From Granulicatella sp041433555 (lineage in GTDB: Bacteria; Bacillota; Bacilli; Lactobacillales; Aerococcaceae): DNA of 51,917 nucleotides. The stretch spans positions 1 through 51,917 of the forward strand of contig NZ_JAPWBR010000013.1 of assembly GCF_041433555.1 (NCBI RefSeq). The letters run 5' to 3'. The position numbers were made by a program, and so were the translations under genes. This document shows positions 23,670 through 32,592 of the stretch, in pieces (within the stretch, counting starts at the first letter, position 1; each line of letters starts with the position of its first letter). The notes below the pieces were generated by a model. It made no database searches, was not told the origin of the DNA, and saw only the letters and a list, made by a program, of their open reading frames with translations.

Positions 23670-23718
23670 ACACAATATATTGTGTTTTAGAATCGTTATA
23701 ATTTACAACATATAGTGT
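23670..23718. promoter_or_regulatory. paired NrdR boxes controlling nrdDG
   Basis: Box 1 (23670-23685) is the perfect palindrome ACACAATATATTGTGT; box 2 (23703-23718) matches it at 12 of 16 positions. They are 33 bp apart start to start, about three helical turns, as known for NrdR pairs (31-32 bp typical). Confidence 0.85.
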
Positions 23719-23727
23719 TACGGACTA

Positions 23728-23759
23728 CAAAAAACTCTCTAACAAATCTGTCAGAGAGT
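23728..23759 (-). terminator. terminator after the hexosamine-kinase-like gene
   Basis: Stem ACTCTCT/AGAGAGT with a 12-nt loop and six T on the minus strand, just past the stop at 23769. Confidence 0.75.
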
Positions 23760-23768
23760 CTGAATTTC

Positions 23769-24887
23769 TTATTTTTGTGCGTTTTTAACAGCTTCGACCA
23801 TCTTATCCCAAACGTTTTCCATATCTTGTACCAATTTCAATTGCGTACGTGCACGGTCTAAGTTTTGTCCTGGACGAGTCGTTGCGTAATAAACGTCCCC
23901 ATTGATATAGTCCGTCAAGAAACGAATACCTTGTTCTAGCGTAATGACGCGAGCACCCCAAGGTAAGTATTCGAGTTCGGCTTCCGTCAAGATGCCGTTT
24001 GTCCCTTCGATAAAGCCTTTCACGTAAGTTTCGTATAAGTCGAAATCGAAGTTCACTTTTGTTAAATCGGATTCGTCTTCGGCGCAGTCATTTGCACCAA
24101 AACGAATGGAATCCCCAAAATCAAATAACACTAATCCCGGCATTACCGTATCAAGGTCCACGATACAAAGCGGTTCTTTTGTTTCACTGTCGAACATGAT
24201 GTTGTTTAATTTTGTATCATTATGCGTTACACGAAGCGGCAATACGCCTTCATCGAGTAAATCATAGAGTAAGAAGCAGTCCGCTTTACGGTTTTGGATA
24301 AATGCAATCTCTTCTTGCACTTCTTTCACACGGCCCACACGATCTTCTCTAATCGCTTCTTCTAACTGTCTGTAACGATTACGTGTATCGTGAAATTTTG
24401 GAATCACTTCGACTAATTGGCTCGCATCGAAGTCGTTTAAGTCATAGGCAAAACGACCAAATGCTTTCGCTGTGATGTAAAATTGCTCTGGACTTTCTAC
24501 TTTATCTAATGAATAGCTATTTTTAACGGAATCATAAATACGCCAGTAAGTTCCGTTATCCAAGTTGGCTGTTAAGTGGCCATCTTTTGTACGGATGACA
24601 CGAAGCGTTTCACGAGCAGCATCGCGCCCTTCTGCTTCGTATTTCTCGCGAAGATAAGTCGTTACCTTCTCGATATTTTCCATTAAGCCGCGAACATTTG
24701 GAAAAATATCATGGTTAATGGCTTGTAATACATATTGTTTTTCTTCATTTTCATGTGTATGTGTAATTTGATAGGTTTTATTAATTAATCCATTTCCTAA
24801 AGGTTGAATATCTACTAATTCCCCTGGTAATTCGTAATATTCATATGCCACACGAGCATTATTTAATGGATTTCCTTCTGTCGTCAT
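23769..24887 (-). CDS. phosphotransferase, N-acetylhexosamine 1-kinase (NahK)-like
   Basis: A 372-residue kinase with the aminoglycoside-phosphotransferase fold. The catalytic loop RVTHNDTKLNNIMFD (Asp and Asn) and the metal-binding IVDLDTVMPG with LFDFGDSIR follow closely the pattern of bifidobacterial NahK, which phosphorylates GlcNAc/GalNAc at C1. The N-terminal nucleotide loop PLGNGLINKTYQIT is also conserved. No lacto-N-biose phosphorylase or mutase gene is nearby, so the pathway is not evident. Single gene with its own terminator. Sugar specificity is inferred from motif similarity only. Confidence 0.75.
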   Translation of the reverse strand: MTTEGNPLNNARVAYEYYELPGELVDIQPLGNGLINKTYQITHTHENEEKQYVLQAINHDIFPNVRGLMENIEKVTTYLREKYEAEGRDAARETLRVIRTKDGHLTANLDNGTYWRIYDSVKNSYSLDKVESPEQFYITAKAFGRFAYDLNDFDASQLVEVIPKFHDTRNRYRQLEEAIREDRVGRVKEVQEEIAFIQNRKADCFLLYDLLDEGVLPLRVTHNDTKLNNIMFDSETKEPLCIVDLDTVMPGLVLFDFGDSIRFGANDCAEDESDLTKVNFDFDLYETYVKGFIEGTNGILTEAELEYLPWGARVITLEQGIRFLTDYINGDVYYATTRPGQNLDRARTQLKLVQDMENVWDKMVEAVKNAQK

Positions 24888-24968
24888 AACCTTTTCCCCT
24901 TTTACCTTCTAACAAGTCGTATGTGTCTATTGTACCGCTTTCACTACTAAAAAGGAAGATATACGGCG

Positions 24969-25011
24969 AAAAAAAATCGTGCAGCGAACTGGAAAAGTTC
25001 TACTGCACGAT
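24969..25011 (-). terminator. terminator after the FMN-binding flavoprotein gene
   Basis: Stem ATCGTGCAG/CTGCACGAT extended by an inner GAACT/AGTTC, then a long T-run on the minus strand. Confidence 0.88.
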
Positions 25012-25022
25012 CCATTACTAGC

Positions 25023-26780
25023 TTATTTACTTCCGACTTCTTTACCGGCAATACGTCCGAATGTGATAATATCCGTAATCGCATTTCCTCCAAGACGGTT
25101 CTTCCCTTGGATAACCCCTGTTAATTCACCAGCAGCGTATAATCCAGGAATTGGTTCGCCTTTTTCATTTAACACTTCTGTTTTTTCGTTGATAACAACC
25201 CCACCCATTGTATGGTGAACAGAAGGAACGGCTTTTTCAATATAATAAGGACCTTCTTCTAGAGAGACTAATCCACCACGGTGATGGAAATCTTTGTCGT
25301 CTTTAGTCTTCGCATATTCATTTACTTTTGCGATTGTTTCTTTCAAGTTATTGATATCGATATCGAAGAATTTTGCAGCTTCTTCAATCGTATCAGCTTT
25401 AACTAACAATCCTTCACGAATCAACTCATCGTATTCTGCTTTATGCGCTTCTTTCGTCTTCGAAATCGCATCAATTTTATCGTTCCAGATTTGATAAGCA
25501 TAGCCCCCTGTTTGTGCTAGGATTGCTTTTGAAATCACATCACGACGGTCTAGTTCTTCCACAAAACGTTTTCCTTCTTGGTTGACTAGAATCGCTCCAT
25601 CAAAACGAGTATCGGCTAATAGCGAAATCATACCAGTCTTCGGATTTGCGATTGGGTATGTTTGGATGTATTCCATGTTCTTCAACGCAGCCCCAGCTTT
25701 TTGAGCCATTACGATACCATCCCCAGTAGTTCCGACTGTATCTGTTGATTTATAACGTTCGTCATATTCTTTGTTATATTCTTTACGCATTTCGACATTT
25801 GAACCGAAACCACCTGTTGTTAATACAACCCCATTGTTAGCAAGGAATTTGACTTCTTTTTTAGCCTTGTCAGTGGCTTTCACACCTGTCACACGACCGT
25901 TTGCATCTTGGATTAATTCATCTGCTTTCACGTTCAAGAAGATCTTAACACCAAGTTCTTCTGCTTTTGCTTTTAATTTAGACACTAATTCCGCACCAGT
26001 ATGGCCCTTAGGAATCAATGCACGTTTAAATGAGTGTCCACCGAATTGGAATAATTGATCTGATAGGAATTCAACGTGTACGTCGTCTCGTAACCATTCT
26101 GCTGATTCCAATGCTTTTTCAGCCATTAAATGAACGAGTTTAGGATCCCCGATATTGTCTCCACCCTTCATCGTATCATTATAGTACGCTTCTACAGAGT
26201 CGCCAGTAATTCCAAGATTCTTTTGTACCCAGTTACCAGGCGCATTCATTTCCCCACCGGAAATAAGCGTATTCCCGCCGACTGTTGGCATTTTTTCAAC
26301 AATAGCGACTGACTTACCAGCTTCTGCAGCTTCAATCGCAGCACTAAGTCCGGCACCACCTGAACCAACGATAACGACATCAAAGGTTTGTTCTGCAGGA
26401 AGCTCGTTTTTATTCGTTGCCGTTTGTTTTGCAGCGACAAGCGTAATGCCTGATTTCTTAATCGCATCTTTAACGGCTTCTAAATAACCTTCACTAGTTG
26501 CACTCGCTCCAGACACAACATCGACATCTGCTGAGTTTTGCGCGATAATCGTTTCCTTCAACTCGTTGTAAACCGGATCGGACAGCCCTTTATTTTCATC
26601 TTGCTGAACGACTTCAATGTTAGTAATCTTCGCATCGGTAATCGTAACGGCTACTTTAATCTCGCCGTGCTTACCATTCCCCACTCCTTCAAATTTCCCA
26701 CTCTTCTTCGCTGTAGCACAGCCGAATAAAAGTAGAACCGATAAAATACTTAGTAAAAGAACTTTCCAATTTCTTTTCAT
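25023..26780 (-). CDS. FMN-binding, FAD-dependent fumarate-reductase-like lipoprotein
   Basis: A 585-residue extracytoplasmic flavoprotein. Lipobox LLFGC anchors Cys21. Residues 28-112 form an FMN_bind domain whose DVVSGASAT (87-95) is the site where ApbE-type transferases attach FMN covalently to Thr95. The FAD domain follows with GSGGAG (139-144), and the C-terminal motif is GKNRLGGNAITDIITFG. The architecture matches the Listeria-type extracellular fumarate reductase that takes electrons from flavin-based extracellular electron transfer. No apbE or eet genes are seen here. It is a paralogue of the FMN-less protein at 6366-7871. A near-consensus cre site overlaps its promoter. Confidence 0.88.
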   Translation of the reverse strand: MKRNWKVLLLSILSVLLLFGCATAKKSGKFEGVGNGKHGEIKVAVTITDAKITNIEVVQQDENKGLSDPVYNELKETIIAQNSADVDVVSGASATSEGYLEAVKDAIKKSGITLVAAKQTATNKNELPAEQTFDVVIVGSGGAGLSAAIEAAEAGKSVAIVEKMPTVGGNTLISGGEMNAPGNWVQKNLGITGDSVEAYYNDTMKGGDNIGDPKLVHLMAEKALESAEWLRDDVHVEFLSDQLFQFGGHSFKRALIPKGHTGAELVSKLKAKAEELGVKIFLNVKADELIQDANGRVTGVKATDKAKKEVKFLANNGVVLTTGGFGSNVEMRKEYNKEYDERYKSTDTVGTTGDGIVMAQKAGAALKNMEYIQTYPIANPKTGMISLLADTRFDGAILVNQEGKRFVEELDRRDVISKAILAQTGGYAYQIWNDKIDAISKTKEAHKAEYDELIREGLLVKADTIEEAAKFFDIDINNLKETIAKVNEYAKTKDDKDFHHRGGLVSLEEGPYYIEKAVPSVHHTMGGVVINEKTEVLNEKGEPIPGLYAAGELTGVIQGKNRLGGNAITDIITFGRIAGKEVGSK

Positions 26781-26824
26781 TTTTTCTCACCTTTCACTTT
26801 TTATTTTTATTATTACAATTACTA

Positions 26825-26838
26825 TTATAACGTTTTCA
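26825..26838 (-). promoter_or_regulatory. candidate cre (CcpA) site overlapping a -10 box
   Basis: On the minus strand TGAAAACGTTATAA fits the cre consensus TGWNANCGNTNWCA at all but the C of the last half. It overlaps TATAAT, the likely -10 of the FMN-binding flavoprotein gene, which would give carbon catabolite repression. Confidence 0.5.
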
Positions 26839-26917
26839 CAAACATTAATAAACAATAAATGAAAAATTTCACATAAAAACAATATTTTAAATGTTAAATC
26901 TTCAGAAATCAAAACAA

Positions 26918-26962
26918 TAAAAAAAGAATACCTCCAAAACGATTTGTTTCAGAAGGTATTCT
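26918..26962 (-). terminator. terminator after clpP
   Basis: Stem AGAATACCT/AGGTATTCT with an intervening loop and seven T on the minus strand, 16 bp past the clpP stop. Confidence 0.85.
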
Positions 26963-26977
26963 TCAGTTTTCACACTG

Positions 26978-27571
26978 TTATTTCATTTCTTTTGAGCTTT
27001 CCATGATCGCATCAATTAAGCCATATTCTAATGCTTCTTGTGCTGTCATGTAGTTATCACGGTCTGTATCTTTTTCGATACGTGATAATTTTTGTCCTGT
27101 TTGTTTCGCCAAGATTTTATTTAAGCGTTCACGTGTTTTCAAGATTTGACGTGCTGCAATTTCAATTTCTGTCGCTTGACCTTGAGCTCCGCCTAAAGGT
27201 TGGTGAATTAAGATTTCAGCGTTTGGTAATGCATAGCGTTTCCCTTTAGCACCAGCTGTTAATAGGAATGAACCCATTGATGCTGCTAGTCCCATCGCGA
27301 TGGTTTGAACGTCTGCTTTGATGAAGTTCATTGTATCGTAGATGGCTAAACCTGCTGTTACACTTCCTCCGGGAGAGTTAATATACATGTAAATATCTTT
27401 CTCAGGATCTTGTGCATCTAAGAATAGTAATTGCGCGATAATCGCATTCGCCATATCGTCGTGAACTGGTCCGCTTACCATGATAATACGGTCTTTTAAT
27501 AAACGTGAGTAAATGTCATAAGCGCGTTCTCCGCGAGAAGACTGCTCGATAACTGTTGGAATTAAATTCAT
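26978..27571 (-). CDS. clpP: ATP-dependent Clp protease proteolytic subunit
   Basis: Serine protease core of ClpCP/ClpXP/ClpEP. The 197 residues show the catalytic triad in canonical positions: Ser98 (GLAASMGS), His123 (LIHQPLGG) and Asp172 (TDRDNYM). The N-terminal LIPTVIEQSSRGERAYDIYSRLL is typical. ATG preceded by ATGGAGGAAA. A CtsR-like operator lies 44 bp upstream, so it is expected to belong to the heat-shock regulon. Monocistronic. Confidence 0.97.
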   Translation of the reverse strand: MNLIPTVIEQSSRGERAYDIYSRLLKDRIIMVSGPVHDDMANAIIAQLLFLDAQDPEKDIYMYINSPGGSVTAGLAIYDTMNFIKADVQTIAMGLAASMGSFLLTAGAKGKRYALPNAEILIHQPLGGAQGQATEIEIAARQILKTRERLNKILAKQTGQKLSRIEKDTDRDNYMTAQEALEYGLIDAIMESSKEMK

Positions 27572-27614
27572 AGCATTTCCTCCATATTCTGCTTTTGTTA
27601 TAGTCTACTTCAAT

Positions 27615-27631
27615 AGTCAACAAAGGTCAAT
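27615..27631 (+). promoter_or_regulatory. CtsR operator of clpP
   Basis: AGTCAACAAAGGTCAAT fits the CtsR heptad repeat RGTCAAANANRGTCAAA with two mismatches and covers the likely -35 (TTGACC on the minus strand) of clpP. Confidence 0.75.
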
Positions 27632-27642
27632 CTATCTGCTTG

Positions 27643-27837
27643 TTAGTTAATAAAGTTGAAAATCTTGTCCCATACTTCTTTTGAGAAAATATCAAATGGG
27701 TTGTGACCTTCACCAAGAACGGCATAACCAACCATTAAGCCAAGTGCAAATAAGATGACTGCGATAATCACGAAGATTAAGACACGGAGTAGCGCCGTCA
27801 ATAATAAGTGACCACTATTTTTCAATTCTTGCTTCAT
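27643..27837 (-). CDS. EpuA-family small membrane protein (often labelled RNA polymerase subunit beta)
   Basis: A 64-residue protein with one membrane helix (about 15-38) followed by GLMVGYAVLGEGHNPFDIF and a Trp-containing amphipathic tail. This is the EpuA family (PF11772), commonly encoded beside mreB-like or rpoB-associated genes in Lactobacillales. The usual database name 'DNA-directed RNA polymerase subunit beta' is misleading; its function is not established. It overlaps the end of the mreB paralogue by 4 bases (ATGA type), so it is translationally coupled to it. Confidence 0.75.
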   Translation of the reverse strand: MKQELKNSGHLLLTALLRVLIFVIIAVILFALGLMVGYAVLGEGHNPFDIFSKEVWDKIFNFIN

Positions 27838-28913
27838 GCTTCTTCTTTCCTTTCATCATCAATCATATTCGCAGTTGGGTTCATTACAACTTTCTTAGAA
27901 CTGAAGAGTCTTCTGAGTCCTGAGAAAATACCACGATCTGCTTTAATGCGGTTTAATAAGATTCCTGTTCCAATCGCAACACTTTGAAGCGGGTTCTCTG
28001 CCACCATCACAGGAACTTGTAGCTTCTCAGAAAGCATACGGTCGATTCCTTGGATGAGCGCTCCGCCCCCTGTTACCATCACGCCGCGTTCGATAATATC
28101 ACCTGCGAGTTCTGGCGGAGTCGCTTCGAGTACGAGTCTGGCTTCTTCGCCAATCGTATCGAGCATTTCTTTTAAGCAATGATAAATTTCATTTGTATAA
28201 ATGGTAACGGTCTTCGGTAATCCAGTCGTCATATCACGACCTTTAACAATCATATCCGACTCGTTTTCCACTTCAATCGCACTACCAAGATTCATCTTGA
28301 TGGCTTCAGCAGTACGGTCCCCGATAATGAGTTGATATTTGTCTTTAATATATTCGGAAATGGCAAAGTCCATATTGTCGCCGGCTAATTTAATCGAACG
28401 GCTTGTGACCGTTGATCCCATTGAAAGAACGGCAATATCACTTGTTCCGCCACCGATATCGATAACCATGTTTCCAATTGGAGAGAAGATATCGAGTCCA
28501 ACGCCGACTGCGGCCACTTTTGGTTCTTCCTCTAAGTAAATATTACGTCCACCGCATTTAATCGCTGCTTGGATAATCGCTTTTTGCTCGACTGTCGTAA
28601 TATTTGTTGGTGTGCAAATCAAAATATCTGGTTTAGAGAACCAACTATTTAAGTTTAATTTTTGCATGAACAATTCAAGCAATTGCTCAGTAACCGCGAT
28701 ATCCGCAATTACCCCACCTTTTAATGGATGGTGCACATTGATTTCTTTAGGTGTACGGCCCACCATTTGATACGCACGTTCACCGACTGCAATCACGTCG
28801 CCATTACGCTCATCTAGCGCAACGAGTGACGGTTCATTTAAAATAATTCCACGATCTTTTAAGAACACTAAAATATTCGCTGTTCCTAAGTCGATTCCAA
28901 TATCTCGAACCAT
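27834..28913 (-). CDS. mbl: MreB-like actin homologue (second paralogue, Mbl type)
   Basis: A 359-residue cytoskeletal ATPase guiding sidewall peptidoglycan synthesis. Actin-type motifs: phosphate 1 DIGIDLGTANILVFL (4-18), phosphate 2 VIDIGGGTSDIAVLS (about 155-169), and adenosine VMVTGGGALIQGID (near 285). The C-terminal extension beyond 330 is basic then acidic, unlike the other copy. It differs from the paralogue at 31132-32133 in many positions, so this is an old duplication. It lies 14 bp after the Pr6Pr-type gene and overlaps epuA. Mbl versus MreBH cannot be settled by eye. Confidence 0.88.
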   Translation of the reverse strand: MVRDIGIDLGTANILVFLKDRGIILNEPSLVALDERNGDVIAVGERAYQMVGRTPKEINVHHPLKGGVIADIAVTEQLLELFMQKLNLNSWFSKPDILICTPTNITTVEQKAIIQAAIKCGGRNIYLEEEPKVAAVGVGLDIFSPIGNMVIDIGGGTSDIAVLSMGSTVTSRSIKLAGDNMDFAISEYIKDKYQLIIGDRTAEAIKMNLGSAIEVENESDMIVKGRDMTTGLPKTVTIYTNEIYHCLKEMLDTIGEEARLVLEATPPELAGDIIERGVMVTGGGALIQGIDRMLSEKLQVPVMVAENPLQSVAIGTGILLNRIKADRGIFSGLRRLFSSKKVVMNPTANMIDDERKEEA

Positions 28914-28927
28914 GAAAGTCTCCTCTC

Positions 28928-29569
28928 TTATAAACGTTCCTTTGTTTTGAATCCATTTTTAAATACGAAAAGAATATACGAGCCGATTAAGAAGGCTACG
29001 GCTAATCCTAAGCAATATTGCAAGACGCCGAGAAATCCATATTTATCCACATTCAAGAAGAAATATGGGAATGGGCCATCTTTGTTATTTCCAATCGGAA
29101 TACGTGTGATGAGTGCAATCGCAACAGACACAATCGCATAGACCAGCGGCAATAACGTCCACGTAAATGGATCACACCACTTGTAGCAATGCCCTTTATC
29201 AAAGACGATGCAATCCGCTAACGTTCCAAATGGCACAATATAGTGCGACAAGAAATTCTCAATCGTCCAGAATTCTTCGGCTGTCTTTTGTGGTGCTAAC
29301 ATAAAGTGATACACCAAACCCGTTAGAAGAATCGCAACCGTCACGCCACCCTTCAAGCGAAGGTCCATTTTACTCCAATGGCCACTCTTGCGGTATTTGA
29401 AGAGCAAGTACACCATAAATACTCCAACGAGTAGATTCGATTGATTCGTGTAGTAACGAAGTCCATGCCAGCCGTGAAGCGTCATCTGCATTAGAAAACC
29501 GACAATCGCACAGGTCGCAATGATACCCTTCGAGATTAGACTTGCTTTTAAAAATGTTGCTCTCTTCAT
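28928..29569 (-). CDS. Pr6Pr/FAR-17a-AIG1-like membrane protein
   Basis: A 213-residue protein with six membrane helices. The family signature YYTNQSNLLVGVF is in the first third, with LSHYIVPFGTLADCIVFD and FPYFFLNVDKYGFLGVL later, as in Pr6Pr family proteins of Firmicutes, related to eukaryotic FAR-17a/AIG1 proteins whose known members are hydrolases of FAHFA lipids. Catalysis is not established for bacterial members. It has its own promoter and sits between a terminator and mbl, so it probably leads the Pr6Pr-mbl-epuA transcript. Confidence 0.75.
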   Translation of the reverse strand: MKRATFLKASLISKGIIATCAIVGFLMQMTLHGWHGLRYYTNQSNLLVGVFMVYLLFKYRKSGHWSKMDLRLKGGVTVAILLTGLVYHFMLAPQKTAEEFWTIENFLSHYIVPFGTLADCIVFDKGHCYKWCDPFTWTLLPLVYAIVSVAIALITRIPIGNNKDGPFPYFFLNVDKYGFLGVLQYCLGLAVAFLIGSYILFVFKNGFKTKERL

Positions 29570-29603
29570 TCAATTCCTCTTTCTCTTGACACTAATCCTC
29601 TTT

Positions 29604-29631
29604 ATTATACCATATCTATCGCCGTTGTCAG
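29604..29631 (-). promoter_or_regulatory. promoter of the Pr6Pr-mbl-epuA unit
   Basis: CTGACA (29626-29631), 16-bp spacer, TATAAT (29604-29609) preceded by TGG on the minus strand. Confidence 0.75.
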
Positions 29632-29649
29632 TACTATTAACGTGCAATC

Positions 29650-29681
29650 AAAAAGGCTTGGCCACAAACAGCCAAACCTTT
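29650..29681 (-). terminator. terminator after mreD
   Basis: Stem AAAGGTTTGGC/GCCAAGCCTTT with an 8-nt loop and T-run on the minus strand, 7 bp after the mreD stop; it separates mreBCD from the next unit. Confidence 0.85.
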
Positions 29682-29687
29682 CTCAAA

Positions 29688-30248
29688 TTATGCTCTACGA
29701 TGGTTCATTAAGTCATGTGGACTTACGACCGGAGTTGAGTTCACCCATCTAGCAAAATTGCGAAGCGGGAGATATAAAATATAATAAATCACGATGTTTA
29801 ACATTAAGGTTGCCCCAAGTCTCACTACTAAGAACTCGTTCCAACTCATGCTCGCTACTCCTCGTAAGGCATACACGAAGTAAACAGAGACTTCGGTGAA
29901 GCTTAAGAAGAACACTAGCGCTAGCCCTAATGTAAATGGATTTTGAAGGATGTTCGAGCGAACCAAATTAATGATTCGTACAATCACTGCAAACAGCGCC
30001 ATGTAGACACCAAGGACGCCTGAGTAGTAACTATCCACTAAGAATCCTGCAACGACTGTAAACCAGAACATTGACTTTTGGTCAATCATGAAGTTTAACA
30101 ACACGACTGCGATAATAATCATTCGAGGCGTTAAGCTATAGCCGGAGAACAGAAACAATTTTGAAAAATGATTCGTTAACACTCCATCGGCTAAGAAAGC
30201 AAGAATATAAACAAATAACACCCAGTAAACTCTTTTTGAGATGCGCAT
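29688..30248 (-). CDS. mreD: rod-shape-determining protein MreD
   Basis: A 186-residue membrane protein with five to six helices, part of the elongasome with MreB, MreC, RodA and PBP2. Features typical of the weakly conserved MreD family: VYILAFLADGVLTNHF near the start, then MIIIAVVLLNFMID and the GFLVDSYYSGVLGVY segment. Its ATG overlaps the mreC stop (TAATG), giving translational coupling. Last gene of mreBCD. Confidence 0.87.
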   Translation of the reverse strand: MRISKRVYWVLFVYILAFLADGVLTNHFSKLFLFSGYSLTPRMIIIAVVLLNFMIDQKSMFWFTVVAGFLVDSYYSGVLGVYMALFAVIVRIINLVRSNILQNPFTLGLALVFFLSFTEVSVYFVYALRGVASMSWNEFLVVRLGATLMLNIVIYYILYLPLRNFARWVNSTPVVSPHDLMNHRRA

Positions 30249-31096
30249 TATTGCCCCTCGCTTTCGCTTGTACGAATAACAACCGTCACGTAACGAACGT
30301 CATTCGTATCCGCTGCTGGACGAATTTTCACTTCTTTATACAAGCCAAAACGGTCCATCGCCACTTCTTCAACCGTACCGATATACAGTGAGTTTGGAGA
30401 AATGCCACCGAGACCACTTGTCACGACTTTATCCCCAACTTTGATATCTTGCGTTGCTTGAATTTGGCTCATCACTAACATATTGCTTTTATCGTCATAA
30501 CCAGTGATGGTTCCGTAGATTGGTTCTTTTTCGTTTTGAATCATCGCTGCCACACGCACTAATGTATTATCAGCATTCGATAATAGCGCTACACGTGCAC
30601 TCGTTGGATTCACGTCCATGACTTTCCCTACAAGCCCGTTATCACTCATAACAGACATTTGTGGTTGGATGCCGTCATTTGATCCTTTGTTAATCGTAAT
30701 GACATCACGCCATGTATCTGGATTACGCGCAATAACCGTCGCATTCACTAACGTATAATCGTTTAGTGTATCTTGCAACTTGAGCGTTTCCTTCATTTTT
30801 TGGTTATCACGTTTTAACTCACTCAATTGAACTTCTAATTCATGAATGGTATCGATTTTTTGTTTTAACGATTGATTTTCTTGATACGTATTTGATAAAT
30901 CACTCACGCTATCGATAAAATCATTAATACTATTTGCTGGATAAGAGACTAATCTTCCTAGAATATTGGTTACATCATTAACACCTTGAGTCACGATATT
31001 ACTGCCGTAAGTAATGGAATACATGATCAATGCTAATGCCGTGATAATTCCGATTACCCAACCAATTAGTTTCTTATTTGAAAAAATTGGATTCAC
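30248..31096 (-). CDS. mreC: rod-shape-determining protein MreC
   Basis: A 282-residue elongasome scaffold outside the membrane. One N-terminal membrane segment (12-32) is followed by a coiled coil (about 65-105, ENQSLKQKIDTIHELEVQL) and the two beta-barrel domains, with the family motif ATVIARNPDTWRDVITINKGSNDGI and GLVGKVMDV. Lies 35 bp after mreB, same transcript. Confidence 0.93.
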   Translation of the reverse strand: MNPIFSNKKLIGWVIGIITALALIMYSITYGSNIVTQGVNDVTNILGRLVSYPANSINDFIDSVSDLSNTYQENQSLKQKIDTIHELEVQLSELKRDNQKMKETLKLQDTLNDYTLVNATVIARNPDTWRDVITINKGSNDGIQPQMSVMSDNGLVGKVMDVNPTSARVALLSNADNTLVRVAAMIQNEKEPIYGTITGYDDKSNMLVMSQIQATQDIKVGDKVVTSGLGGISPNSLYIGTVEEVAMDRFGLYKEVKIRPAADTNDVRYVTVVIRTSESEGQ

Positions 31097-31131
31097 ATCA
31101 TCACTCCTCTTTATTTATTTTTCAACGGACT

Positions 31132-32133
31132 CTATTTTTTCATTAATGATGGATTTGCTAAAATCGCACCAGTTCCTAATGCCACACAATCAAGTGGATC
31201 GTTGGCCACAAAGGCTGGTACTTGCGTTTCCTTCGAAATCATCTCAGCAAGGTGACGAAGCATTGCGCCCCCACCTGTTAACACGATTCCATGATCAATA
31301 ACGTCCGCAGAAATTTCTGGCGGTGTTTGTTCCAATACATCTTTTACTGCGTCTAAAATTTGATGAATAATTTCACTCATCGCAACTGCAATTTCTTTTG
31401 CAGGCACTTCAACAACACGTGGCAATCCCGTAACCATATCACGACCACGCACTTGCATGCTTCCTTGTGCTTTTTCAATGGAAGCTGAACCTAACATAAT
31501 TTTTAATTCTTCAGCCGTACGTTCTCCAATTAGTAAATTGTATGTCTTACGAACGTGCTGCACGATAGACTCGTTTAACTCGTCTCCTCCGACACGAATC
31601 GAGCGGCTATTCACGATTCCACCAAGCGAAATCGTCGCCACGTCTGTCGTACCGCCACCGATATCGACAATCATGCTTCCAGTTGGATCTGTGACAGGAA
31701 GTCCTGCTCCAACTGCAGCCGCGAATGGTTCTTCAACCACATACGCTTCTTTAGCTCCTGCATATTTTGTCGCGTCTAAAACGGCTCTTTTTTCAACGTC
31801 TGTAATGCCACTTGGCACACAAATAATGACCACTGGTTTAAAGAATGAGCGGCCCACAATCGACTGAATGAAGTATTTCAACATTGCTGTCGTTGTATTG
31901 TAGTCAGCGATTACGCCATCTTTCATTGGGCGTAATGCCACGATATTTTCTGGTGTTCTACCAATCATTTCAAATGCAGATTTTCCTACTGCGATAATTT
32001 CTTCTGTAACGATATTTTTTGCAACAACGGAAGGTTCACGTGTGACGATTCCCTCATCTTCTAGATAAACAATCGTGTTAGCTGTGCCTAAGTCAATTCC
32101 GATATTTTGTGCTTTAAAATTTAATGCAACCAC
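31132..32133 (-). CDS. mreB: rod-shape-determining actin homologue MreB
   Basis: A 333-residue MreB. Phosphate 1 NIGIDLGTANTIVYL (about 11-25), phosphate 2 IVDIGGGTTDVATIS, and adenosine motif IVLTGGGAMLRHL are intact. It heads the mreBCD operon, with AAGGAGG before the ATG. A TGCTATACT extended -10 lies about 60 bp upstream. The gap beyond carries structured element B. The organism thus has at least two MreB paralogues within 4.3 kb. Confidence 0.94.
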   Translation of the reverse strand: MVALNFKAQNIGIDLGTANTIVYLEDEGIVTREPSVVAKNIVTEEIIAVGKSAFEMIGRTPENIVALRPMKDGVIADYNTTTAMLKYFIQSIVGRSFFKPVVIICVPSGITDVEKRAVLDATKYAGAKEAYVVEEPFAAAVGAGLPVTDPTGSMIVDIGGGTTDVATISLGGIVNSRSIRVGGDELNESIVQHVRKTYNLLIGERTAEELKIMLGSASIEKAQGSMQVRGRDMVTGLPRVVEVPAKEIAVAMSEIIHQILDAVKDVLEQTPPEISADVIDHGIVLTGGGAMLRHLAEMISKETQVPAFVANDPLDCVALGTGAILANPSLMKK

Positions 32134-32311
32134 ACTGTTTCCTCCTTAGATAATTCTTCTACAGACTAGGCTGTAAGAATTCTATTCTAGTATAGCAGAA
32201 TTTAGCTTTTTATTCTTGTATTTTATAGATTTTTAGGAAACTTTTTTATTTCGTAACATAAAAACGGTTTCTGTAATATTTTGGTGATATTTTTTGTGTA
32301 AAAATATGGTG

Positions 32312-32592
32312 AGCCTTCGGCTGGAACGGGAGAAACAATAAGGGGTTTTGGGCTGTTTTGAAAAACTACGAGCACTTTCGGATGTCTTCATAGGAATAAC
32401 AATAGCTATACCGGAACGAGCCTTAGTCTCGTTTCCTATCGAGCTTCAAACTGACTCTAGGAAATGAATTTCCAGAGTCAGTAATTCACATCGATTATGA
32501 TCGCTATTATTATTCCTATAGAATCCGAAGGCTCTTCGTTTTTCAACAGGCGATACGCCATGTTTCTCCCATTCCAGCTAAGGATGCTTTTG
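32312..32592 (+). repeat. structured intergenic element B (family of three)
   Basis: A 281-bp imperfect inverted repeat fills most of the gap between mreB and the DUF218 gene. The outer arms (about 32312-32405 and 32502-32592) share blocks such as GCTGGAA/TTCCAGC, GGGAGAAACA and TAGGAATAA. Inside: hairpin AACGAG-7 nt-CTCGTT (32415-32433), closing helix ATCGA/TCGAT (32438-32442 with 32491-32495) and a second hairpin (32450-32482) with stem ACTGACTCT/AGAGTCAGT, a bulged A, then GGAAA/TTTCC. Same plan as elements A and C with different stem bases. No ORF or transposase. Confidence 0.75.
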
